This document shows, one piece after another, positions 19,200-25,950 of a stretch of DNA of 64,000 nt. The notes below the pieces were generated by a model, which was not told the origin of the DNA, made no database searches, and worked only from the letters and a program-made list of their open reading frames with translations. The DNA is from Halobellus rarus (GTDB lineage: Archaea; Halobacteriota; Halobacteria; Halobacteriales; Haloferacaceae). How positions within the stretch are numbered: the stretch's first letter is position 1; every line of letters starts with the position of its first letter. Both the position numbers and the translations under genes were made by a program. Location of the stretch: NCBI RefSeq assembly GCF_024494595.1, contig NZ_JANHDI010000006.1, positions 1-64,000 of the forward strand, in the 5' to 3' direction.

Positions 19200-19414
19200 T
19201 TGGGTCGTTCGACCCAAATCCCGACCGCTGTCCGATCCACTCCGCGGAGACCGACGGTCGCATCGTTCATAAAAGAACACGATTAAATTCGATATATTGT
19301 CCCTACTCTGGAACTGAATTCAGGATATACCCTCGAAATAGGAGTGAAGAATAAAAATACCAGGACGAGTACTAACAAACCCTCATACGGCACCCTATCG
19401 TATACGTAATTACG

Positions 19415-19582
19415 ATGGCTACAGTCGACAACCGCAAGCAGGATCGCACCGAACCCAAAGAGACCGATTTCTATCTCCCCGCCGCATCCATTTCGGCGAC
19501 TCTCGACCGAATTGGGTCGATCGTCGGACGGACTATCGGAAGACACGGACGCGTGCTGATTCCCGACACGTACAACAAGTAA
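19415..19582 (+). CDS. Small hypothetical protein, 55 aa
   Basis: The frame begins MATVDNRKQDRTEPKETDF and ends VLIPDTYNK. Third codon positions are mostly G or C, as in the real genes around it. An AT-rich stretch, ATCGTATACGTAATT, lies about 10-25 bases before the ATG and may be the core promoter of a leaderless transcript. The middle (ASISATLDRIGSIVGRTIGRHG) could form an amphipathic helix. I do not recognise the family. A longer minus-strand frame overlaps it but looks less gene-like. The position at the edge of the origin region is notable. Confidence 0.5.
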   Translation: MATVDNRKQDRTEPKETDFYLPAASISATLDRIGSIVGRTIGRHGRVLIPDTYNK

Positions 19583-19710
19583 GCGCGCACGTCAGGCAGG
19601 CGCGTCGATGGCGAAAATATCGGCATCGCTGTTTTCGCCGGTGGATGTTTTGTTCCGTTGTCAAAGTGATCAGGGAGCATTCAGTGAGACGCCCCCGGAT
19701 ACGTCGACGA

Positions 19711-20442
19711 CCCCTCCCCCTCCACTATGTCCGCTGTTCCAGGCCGCGGACGCGACACTTCGGAGATACGTGGCGGTTGGCCCCTCCGGTTCACCAAGTC
19801 GCGATGTGTGTCATCTTACCTCGACCACGAGTTTTGATTCCGGAGGGAACCCCGGACTCGTTCGGACGGAACACCCACACCACCTCGTCCGCTGTTCACA
19901 GGTCAACAGTCGAATACGGATAGTATAGCCGCTCTCTTACGGATAGTTCTGGGAAGTGGGAACTAAGCCACTCCACGATGTCCGCTGTTACCAGCCGCGC
20001 AGACGATTTCGGGGAACGTACAGGAACGGGTCGGTCAAATCCTGAAGGAACGAGTCGATCAAAATCCTGAGATGTGCCAATCGGATAGAGCCCGTCCAGG
20101 ACGAATTCACCCAGATACGAGTTCGGACCGTGGAGATTTCACGGTGAAAGTTCGAGGTCGGCTCCTTCCCCCTCCCCCTCCACTTTGTCCGGAGTTCTTG
20201 GTTAATACGAAGACCGATCGTTTTCGAGTGGTTCGAGAGGACGAACCAAGCTGGCTGAAGAGTATTGCAAAAATGGCTGTTTCAGAGGGGTTGATAACGC
20301 GGAATAGTACGTCGAAGAAGGAAACTAGCTGGTGGTATTTCGTGCGTCACTCCGAAGGTGATAGCTGAGATATTCGAGAACGAGAACCGTAGAGACCGAC
20401 ACCACAATGTCCGCAGTTCTTGACACTACGATGTCTGCAGTT
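19711..20442 (+). repeat. Six forward ORB-like repeats, left origin cluster
   Basis: Copies, aligned to CCACTATGTCCGCTGTT, are at 19722-19738 (exact), 19880-19896 (CCACCTCGTCCGCTGTT), 19973-19989 (CCACGATGTCCGCTGTT), 20180-20196 (CCACTTTGTCCGGAGTT), 20402-20418 (CCACAATGTCCGCAGTT) and 20426-20442 (CTACGATGTCTGCAGTT). The first and fourth are preceded by C-rich runs such as CCCCTCCCCC, that is, a G-string on the other strand. All point the same way. A weaker copy may start at about 20457. Confidence 0.85.
20198..20368 (+). pseudogene. Possible remnant of a small helical protein gene
   Basis: An open frame continues from upstream repeat sequence and ends at 20368. Its last 57 codons encode a Trp-rich, basic segment containing EDEPSWLKSIAKMAVSEGL and TSWWYFVRHSE, which looks like the C-terminal helix-turn-strand of a winged-helix domain. 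Base composition is lower in GC than the surrounding genes. No plausible start exists outside the ORB-like repeat. It may be a decayed replication-linked gene, or chance. Confidence 0.2.
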
Positions 20443-20551
20443 CCAACACAACGTAACGATATTCGCAGTCCTTGACGCCGCTCTTGCTAGCTCAGTAAAA
20501 CAGCCGTCGGAAGCGGCCCGACTCTCGGAGCCAGATGATCGATACACGAAA

Positions 20552-20573
20552 CTGGTTTGTTAATCCAAACCAG
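20552..20573. repeat. Inverted repeat at the border of the AT-rich origin segment
   Basis: CTGGTTTG at 20552-20559 and CAAACCAG at 20566-20573 are perfect 8-base arms with a 6-base loop. They stand at the left edge of the AT-rich stretch that runs to about 20660 and may mark the unwinding element. Confidence 0.6.
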
Positions 20574-20685
20574 CTTTACTTTAATTTTAGTTTGTTCTAC
20601 GGACCAATTAGCGCATATCGTTGATAAATCTTTCTATCGGGAGGGTTGGTCAATTTAGTGCACACCCCCCACCGTATATGGCGAC

Positions 20686-20765
20686 AACAGCGGACATAGT
20701 GGAGGGGGGGTGTGGGATGCTCTATTTATAATAGAGCAGAACAGCGGACACTGCGGACACGGTGG
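20686..20765 (-). repeat. Inverted ORB-like repeats at the orc1 promoter
   Basis: Reverse copies occur at 20686-20702 (AACAGCGGACATAGTGG, an exact inverse of the consensus, followed by a GGGGGGG string) and 20740-20756 (AACAGCGGACACTGCGG), with an overlapping third copy at 20751-20765 (CTGCGGACACGGTGG). Between them CTCTATT-TAT-AATAGAG at 20720-20736 is a perfect 7-base inverted repeat. The last copies lie 34-59 bases before the orc1 start, so Orc1 binding could also repress its own gene. Confidence 0.85.
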
Positions 20766-20798
20766 TTTTATTAGTCACCTGTCCGATGGCATAGTCGT

Positions 20799-22058
20799 AT
20801 GGTCCTCTTCGAGCGGGACAACGAGATCTATCGTGATCGCGACGCCTTGCGGGAGGACTACCAGCCCGAGGAGCTCGTCGGCCGCGACGAAGAACTCCAA
20901 ACGTATCAGGCAGCGCTTCAACCCGTCATAAACGGGGAACAGCCGAACAACATCTTCCTGTACGGCAAAACAGGCGTCGGAAAGACGGCGGCGACGAGGT
21001 ACCTGCTCGCACACCTTCGTGAAGACGCCGCACAGTACGACGACATCGATCTCACGGTGATTTTCCTCAACTGCGACGGCCTGACGAGTTCCTACCAGAT
21101 CGCGACTCGTCTCGTCAACGATCTCCGCTCGGAAGCTAATCAGATCTCGACGACGGGCTACCCGCTGGCCTCCGTTTATGAGATGCTGTGGGAGGACCTC
21201 GACACCTGTGGGGGAACCGTCCTCGTCGTCCTCGACGAGATCGATCACGTGAACGACGACAGCATCCTCTATCAACTCCCGCGAGCGCGTGCCAACGACG
21301 ATTTGCAGGATGCGAAGATCGGACTCATCGGCATCTCTAACGACTTTTCGTTCAGAGACGATCTCTCACCGAAGGTCAAAAGCTCCCTGTGTGAACAGGA
21401 GATCCATTTCCCCGCGTACAACGCAGAGAATCTCCGTGCGATCCTCGAACAGCGTGGCGAGGTTGCGTTCCACGACGACGTTCTCAGCGACGAAGTGATC
21501 CCACTGTGTGCGGCCTACGGTGCGAAGGACGCCGGCGACGCGAGACAGTCGATCGACCTCCTGATGAAGGCCGGCGACCTCGCTCGCGACGAAGAGACCG
21601 ATACCGTGACCGAAGAACACGTCCGGCGCGGTCGACGCGCACTGGAGCGAGGGCGCATCAAGGAGGGGATCAACGGCCTCACAGAACACGGTCACCTCGT
21701 TCTGTACGCGCTGTTGACCCTCGACCTCGAAGGGGAGGCTCCGGTCCGCTCTCGCGACGTCCGCCCGCGCTACACGCGATTCGCGGAACTCGCCAACCGC
21801 GATCCGCTCGTCCCACGGCGGATGCGCGATCACCTGAGCGAGCTGGCGATGCTCGGCATCGTCTCCGTCACAGAACGCAACGAAGGCCGTCGTGGCGGGA
21901 CTTACCGGGAGTACGCGCTCGATATGGACGTCGAACTCATCCTCTCTGCGATGGTCGAAACAGTCGAGCTCGTCGGTGTCCACGATTCCATCTCCCCGTA
22001 CGTGGACAGCGATGACGACGATGCGGCCCCAACGCTCCAGGATTTCTCCAATGTCTGA
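20799..22058 (+). CDS. orc1: Orc1/Cdc6 replication initiator
   Basis: This 419-residue AAA+ protein recognises origins and helps load the MCM helicase. Walker A GKTGVGKT is at 56-63; Walker B VLVVLDEID at 141-149; the sensor-1 Asn is in GISND at about 178-182; and sensor-2 Arg is in GDARQSIDLL. A winged-helix domain from about residue 300 (EHGHLVLYALLTL ... GRRGGTYREYALD) makes the DNA contacts. The gene is embedded in a set of repeats that are likely its own binding sites, the usual cis arrangement in haloarchaea. Start: the ATG at 20799, with a TTTATTAG element about 30 bases before it. Confidence 0.96.
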   Translation: MVLFERDNEIYRDRDALREDYQPEELVGRDEELQTYQAALQPVINGEQPNNIFLYGKTGVGKTAATRYLLAHLREDAAQYDDIDLTVIFLNCDGLTSSYQIATRLVNDLRSEANQISTTGYPLASVYEMLWEDLDTCGGTVLVVLDEIDHVNDDSILYQLPRARANDDLQDAKIGLIGISNDFSFRDDLSPKVKSSLCEQEIHFPAYNAENLRAILEQRGEVAFHDDVLSDEVIPLCAAYGAKDAGDARQSIDLLMKAGDLARDEETDTVTEEHVRRGRRALERGRIKEGINGLTEHGHLVLYALLTLDLEGEAPVRSRDVRPRYTRFAELANRDPLVPRRMRDHLSELAMLGIVSVTERNEGRRGGTYREYALDMDVELILSAMVETVELVGVHDSISPYVDSDDDDAAPTLQDFSNV

Positions 22059-22580
22059 TAGCGACTACTGAACGCACGACGGTCATCGCGGCCGCTCGAC
22101 TCGCTGCTTCTACGATTCTGACTCCTGCTTTCGCGATTTTCTCGACCCGTCTCTCTCCGAGTGGTTCGCTTAATACGTCTCTGCCCGGAATACTCGCCGC
22201 GCCCATTTTCTGCGGTCACTCGACGCATCCCTGCAAACATCTGCCCCACACCACTATGTCCGCTGCTCGCCGCACGAGGTGGCCACTTGCGGCGCTGTTC
22301 TCACCTTTCCGCCAACTACTCTCTTTTTCCGTCGCTATCTAGCCCTGACACACCACCGTGTCCGCTGTTCGATGCTATGTCCGCGGTTGCTCCGGACATC
22401 GTGGTGTCCAGTAGCTCTTCCTGACACCACTACGTCCGCTGTTTTGTGTTTTAATTTGTCGTTAGATTGCATTCCACCGCTACTCGCCCGCTGGATTTCG
22501 CCCTCACACACAGCGTCGGTGTGCCGGTGGTCCCGATCAGGTGTCTTATAACGAAATACCCCCACGGTTGTTCTATCCAT
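22059..22580. other. Probable origin, right part (between orc1 and the mutase gene)
   Basis: These 522 bases hold five ORB-like copies in 22251-22443, then an AT-richer stretch (GTTTTGTGTTTTAATTTG at about 22441-22458) and the mutase promoter, with CTTATAAC near 22543. Open frames that cross the repeats have no protein features. Confidence 0.7.
22251..22443. repeat. ORB-like repeats downstream of orc1
   Basis: Forward copies: 22251-22267 (CCACTATGTCCGCTGCT), 22353-22369 (CCACCGTGTCCGCTGTT), 22372-22388 (TGCTATGTCCGCGGTT core) and 22427-22443 (CCACTACGTCCGCTGTT). A reverse copy is at 22389-22408 (GGACATCGTGGTGTC core), back to back with the third. Several are preceded by ACA, giving ACACCACTATG, so the true element is probably longer than 17 bases. 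Confidence 0.85.
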
Positions 22581-24176
22581 ATGTTTGGGACGAGCGGCAT
22601 TCGCGGACCGGTCGGAGACGTCGTCACGGCTCGACTCACCCTCGACGTCGGCCAGGCGGTGGGTGTAGATACCGATACGGTGGTCGTTGGACGCGACGCT
22701 CGGAACACTGGTGACGTCCTCGCCGATGCCGTCTCGGTCGGTCTCCGCGAGTTCGGCACCGACGTGATACGACTCGGCGTGGTTTCGACACCTACGCTGG
22801 CGAGGAGCGTGCGGTGGCTCGGTGCCGACGCCGGCATCGGGATCACTGCCTCACACAACCCGGCCCCGGACAACGGAATCAAACTGTGGAACCCGTCGGG
22901 ACAGGCGTTCACTCCGGCACAGACCGATACGATCGAACGTCGACTTTCGACCGGCGAGGTCGACGACCCTTCGAGCGATATCGACGACAGCCCCACCGAC
23001 GACAGCCCCACCGACGACAGCCCCACCGACGACAGCCTCACCGACGACAGCCTCACCGACGATATCGACGACAGCACCCCCGACGACACCAGTGGTGCCG
23101 TCTTGTCCGAAGACGTCGGGGCCGCATCTTGGGACGCGTTCGGAACCGAGCGGATCGAAGAAGGCGTCTCCTCGCGACACCTCGATCGTCTCGTCGCGTC
23201 CTTCTCCGACACCGAAGCGCCATCTCCAACGAACCGCACCGATGACTCGTCGGGCGAGGCGGAGGGGGAATCCGCGCCGAAACCGTTCGACGACCTATCG
23301 ATCGTCGTCGACCTCGGCAACGGAACCGGTCGCGTCACCGTCGACGCGCTCTACGAACTCGGTGCGACGGTACACACGCTCGATGCCCAGTGCGACGGAC
23401 GATTTCCGGCGCGAAAGAGCGAACCGAACGCCGAAACCCTCACTGCCCTCCAGGCCGCCGTTCCCGCACTCGACGCCGATTTCGGCATCGCCCACGACGG
23501 CGACGCCGATCGGATGGTCGCGGTCTCCGGTGGGGGCGAGTACGTTCCCGGTGATCTCCTGCTCGCGCTGTTCGCTCGCGATGCCGTCGAGACGAACGGC
23601 CTCGACGACGGCGGTGATTCCGACTCCCGCACTTCGTCCCCCCGCGTCGCCGTTCCGGTCGACACGAGTCTGGTTGTCGCCGATACGGTCTCCGAAGCCG
23701 GCGGGTCGGTGGAGTACACGCCCGTCGGAGACGTCCACGTCGCGGACGCCGCGTCGCAGGAGGGATTCGTCTTCGGCGGTGAACCCTCCGGAGCGTGGAT
23801 ATGGCCGGCGGAGACACTCGCCCCCGACGGGCATTACGCGGCGCTCCAGCTCGCGACCCTCGTGGCACAAAACGGCTCGCTCGGGACACTCCTCGATTCC
23901 ATCCCGGCGGAAGAGTACGTCACACGCCGCGCGAACGTCGCGGTCGAGAACAAATCCGAGGCGATGGCCGCGATCCAGCGCGTCCTCCGTGAGCGCTACG
24001 ACGACATCGATACCATCGACGGCCTTCGGGTCGACACGGGAGACGGGTGGTTCCTCGTCAGGCCCAGCGGCACCGAACCGCTCGTTCGGGTGACTGCCGA
24101 AGCGCGTGATGAGTCGCTCACTGACGATCTCCTCGACTCGGCACTCGACGTAGTAGACGCCGAAGTACACCCGTGA
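22581..24176 (+). CDS. Phosphohexomutase (phosphoglucomutase/phosphomannomutase/GlmM family)
   Basis: This 531-residue alpha-D-phosphohexomutase starts at the ATG at 22581, giving the canonical MFGTSGIRGPVGD. The phosphoserine loop is GITASHNPAPDNG with Ser91; the Mg2+ loop is DGDADRM; and the C-terminal phosphate-binding loop is PSGTEPLVRV. It interconverts hexose or hexosamine 1- and 6-phosphates for glycan precursors; the exact sugar is not decidable. After residue 133 an acidic insertion built of DDSPT/DDSLT units (15-bp tandem repeat) lengthens the protein beyond the usual roughly 450. The 3' end carries a 28-bp tandem duplication across the stop codon. It lies inside the origin repeat field. 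Confidence 0.9.
   Translation: MFGTSGIRGPVGDVVTARLTLDVGQAVGVDTDTVVVGRDARNTGDVLADAVSVGLREFGTDVIRLGVVSTPTLARSVRWLGADAGIGITASHNPAPDNGIKLWNPSGQAFTPAQTDTIERRLSTGEVDDPSSDIDDSPTDDSPTDDSPTDDSLTDDSLTDDIDDSTPDDTSGAVLSEDVGAASWDAFGTERIEEGVSSRHLDRLVASFSDTEAPSPTNRTDDSSGEAEGESAPKPFDDLSIVVDLGNGTGRVTVDALYELGATVHTLDAQCDGRFPARKSEPNAETLTALQAAVPALDADFGIAHDGDADRMVAVSGGGEYVPGDLLLALFARDAVETNGLDDGGDSDSRTSSPRVAVPVDTSLVVADTVSEAGGSVEYTPVGDVHVADAASQEGFVFGGEPSGAWIWPAETLAPDGHYAALQLATLVAQNGSLGTLLDSIPAEEYVTRRANVAVENKSEAMAAIQRVLRERYDDIDTIDGLRVDTGDGWFLVRPSGTEPLVRVTAEARDESLTDDLLDSALDVVDAEVHP
22983..23057. repeat. 15-bp in-frame tandem repeat inside the mutase gene
   Basis: The unit GACGACAGCCCCACC (DDSPT) recurs five times, the last two with one base change (DDSLT). 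It codes for a Ser/Thr/Asp linker between conserved parts of the enzyme. Confidence 0.9.
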
Positions 24177-24217
24177 CGTAGTAGACGCCGAAGTACACCC
24201 GTGACGTAGTAGACGTC
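24147..24217. repeat. 28-bp tandem repeat across the mutase stop codon
   Basis: The unit starting GACGTAGTAGACGCCGAAGT and ending ACACCCGT is present in two perfect adjacent copies (24147-24174, 24175-24202) and a partial third that diverges after GACGTAGTAGACG. The first copy encodes the enzyme's last residues; the stop TGA falls at the junction. Confidence 0.9.
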
Positions 24218-24278
24218 TGAGTATATGTAAGTGTGAATCCGAATAAACACGAAAATCAGAACTTTGAATCGCTCTCTT

Positions 24279-24300
24279 ATTACCGCGGACATAGTGGTGT
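24279..24300 (-). repeat. Outlying inverted ORB-like repeat
   Basis: ACCGCGGACATAGTGG at 24282-24297 is the inverse of CCACTATGTCCGCGGT, followed by TGTC as in the other copies. It lies 1.8 kb from the nearest other copy, on the far side of the mutase gene, so the origin field spans at least 19.7-24.3 kb. Confidence 0.75.
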
Positions 24301-24328
24301 CTCCCGGTTCGGGACTCAGTTCGCGATA

Positions 24329-24391
24329 GCCACGATAACTATCGTGGCGTTCGCAAGCCTTCACTCACTCCATCGCACGCCATCGTGCGAT
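24329..24391. repeat. Two consecutive perfect hairpins
   Basis: GCCACGATA at 24329-24337 pairs with TATCGTGGC at 24340-24348 (2-base loop). ATCGCACG at 24372-24379 pairs with CGTGCGAT at 24384-24391 (4-base loop). Neither is followed by a T-run. They separate the origin field from the alcohol dehydrogenase gene and may be protein-binding palindromes or RNA structures. Confidence 0.6.
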
Positions 24392-24454
24392 CAGTGGCAA
24401 ACCCTACTATAATCACGAATCTTTACCACGTATCCAGGCGTACAGACCACCGTA

Positions 24455-25567
24455 ATGGAAATCGATGCTGCCGTCGTCAACGAGGAGGGTGGCCCGTTCA
24501 CGATCGAGACCGTTGAACTGGATGACCCCCAGGCGAACGAAGTCCTGGTCCGGGTCGTCGGTGCCGGGGTCTGTCACACCGATATGATCGTCCGCGATCA
24601 GCTGTACCCGACTCCCCTCCCGGCCGTGCTTGGCCACGAGGGATCCGGCATCGTCGAATCCGTCGGCGAGAACGTCACCGACGTCGAGCCGGGTGACAGA
24701 GTGGTCCTCAGTTTCGATTACGACGACGACTGTCACAGCTGCCACGCCGGACATCCGGCGTACTGCGAGGACTTCTTCGCGCACAACTTCGGCGGACGCC
24801 GTCCGGAAGACGGGACGTCCCCGCTCTCGCGCGGTGACGAGGACCTCAGCGGCCGCTTCTTCGGTCAGTCCTCCTTCGCGACGCACGCCATCGCCACCGA
24901 GCGAAACGTCGTGGCCGTCGAGGACGACGTCCCGCTCGAACTGCTCGGTCCGCTCGGCTGCGGCGTCCAGACCGGCGCGGGCGCGGTGATAAACACGCTC
25001 GACCCGCAGGCCGGCTCGTCGATCGCCATCTTCGGAGCCGGTTCGGTCGGACTCTCGGCCGTGCTCGGGGCGGACATCAAAGGCTGCACGGACATCGTCT
25101 CGGTGGATCTCAAGGAGAATCGGTTGGCGAAGGCCGACGAACTCGGCGCGACGGCGACTGTCAACCCCGGCGACGTCGACGACGTGGTCGAGGCCGTACG
25201 GGAGGTCACGGACGGTGGCGTCGACTACGCCGTCGAATCGACGGGCGTCGCTGACGTCGCCGAACAGGCGGTCGAGACGCTCACGCAGCGGGGCACGCTC
25301 GCCGTCGTCGGCGCGCCCGCGCTCGGCACGCGGGCGAGTTACGACGTCAACGATCTCATCCTCAACGGACGGTCGATCACCGGCGTCGTCGAGGGAGACA
25401 GCAATCCGAAGGAGTTCATCCCCGACCTGATCGAACTGTACCGACAGGGGAAGTTCCCGTTCGACGAGTTCGTCACCTACTACGACTTCGAGGACATCGA
25501 ACAGGCCGTGGCTGACTCCGAAGGCGGGGATACGATCAAGCCGATCCTGCGCGTCAGTGAGCCGTAA
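24455..25567 (+). CDS. adh: Zinc-dependent alcohol dehydrogenase, aryl-alcohol type
   Basis: This 370-residue medium-chain dehydrogenase/reductase oxidises alcohols with NAD(P)+. Catalytic zinc ligands are visible as Cys in GVCHTD, His-Glu in GHEGSG and Cys in [13 protein letters not shown], a segment typical of aryl-alcohol/AdhE-like class III-related enzymes. The Rossmann motif is [13 protein letters not shown]. The structural-zinc lobe reads [15 protein letters not shown], where the first of the four usual cysteines is replaced by Asp. Start: the ATG at 24455. It is monocistronic, between the origin region and fttA. The substrate is unknown. Confidence 0.9.
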   Translation: MEIDAAVVNEEGGPFTIETVELDDPQANEVLVRVVGAGVCHTDMIVRDQLYPTPLPAVLGHEGSGIVESVGENVTDVEPGDRVVLSFDYDDDCHSCHAGHPAYCEDFFAHNFGGRRPEDGTSPLSRGDEDLSGRFFGQSSFATHAIATERNVVAVEDDVPLELLGPLGCGVQTGAGAVINTLDPQAGSSIAIFGAGSVGLSAVLGADIKGCTDIVSVDLKENRLAKADELGATATVNPGDVDDVVEAVREVTDGGVDYAVESTGVADVAEQAVETLTQRGTLAVVGAPALGTRASYDVNDLILNGRSITGVVEGDSNPKEFIPDLIELYRQGKFPFDEFVTYYDFEDIEQAVADSEGGDTIKPILRVSEP

Positions 25568-25950
25568 CGGACTGCGCGCTCGCGAGTCGTGATAGACTGT
25601 GCCCTCGCGCTCTGTGCTGAACTGCGGGCAACGAGCGTCACGGAACGCGCTCCTCGGTTCGTGTACTGACGCGGTGTGCTCGCACCACGTCGTCTTCCGG
25701 CCGCCGATACGTTTTCTCTCCGCCGCCGTTCGGCCTCGTTATTCGGGTCCAATTCAGCGGGGAGGTGAGCACTATCCGACTCGGTCTCGGCTCTGACAGC
25801 GAAAAACGTTTATATACACTACGGATTAGACACAGACGAACGATTTCGTCCGTTCGGTCGGGTCGCCCTTCGACGCCGACCCATCAACCACGACTCCGGT
25901 GGTGCGGGCCACGGATTTTGTGGCTCCTGCCCACGGCTTTCAAGATATGT
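25568..25950 (+). promoter_or_regulatory. fttA promoter and long structured leader
   Basis: A strong BRE/TATA (GAAAAACG then TTTATATA at 25809-25816) predicts transcription from about 25840. That leaves about 110 bases of 5' leader before the ATG at 25951, unusual in haloarchaea where leaderless mRNAs are common. The leader contains complementary GTGG/CCAC and GGGC/GCCC stretches and the T-rich ATTTTGTGG at about 25914. Bases 25568-25800 show nothing gene-like. Confidence 0.5.

Larger units (their letters stand above)
19583..20798. other. Probable replication origin, left part (upstream of orc1/cdc6)
   Basis: This 1.2-kb stretch without a convincing gene precedes orc1/cdc6. It holds six forward copies of a CCACTATGTCCGCTGTT-like element and inverted copies next to the orc1 promoter. 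Between the two orientations lies an AT-rich segment at about 20574-20660. Inverted origin-recognition-box-like repeats, some with adjacent runs of G, flanking an AT-rich unwinding element beside an orc1/cdc6 gene is the standard haloarchaeal origin layout. The repeat sequence differs from the canonical haloarchaeal ORB I know (TTCCANNGGAAA-type core). Confidence 0.8.

Noticed and set aside
19283-19546. 87-codon minus-strand frame with a hydrophobic C-terminus
   Set aside because: It overlaps the better 55-codon plus-strand frame. Codon bias is weak, and the hydrophobic part comes from AT-rich intergenic DNA.
19711-24300. CRISPR array as an explanation for the spaced repeats
   Set aside because: Spacing is highly irregular, the copies lie in both orientations, a gene lies inside the set, and the elements are only about 17-20 bases. 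An origin fits better.
24329-24391. tRNA gene
   Set aside because: The two hairpins do not form a cloverleaf and there is no T-arm consensus.
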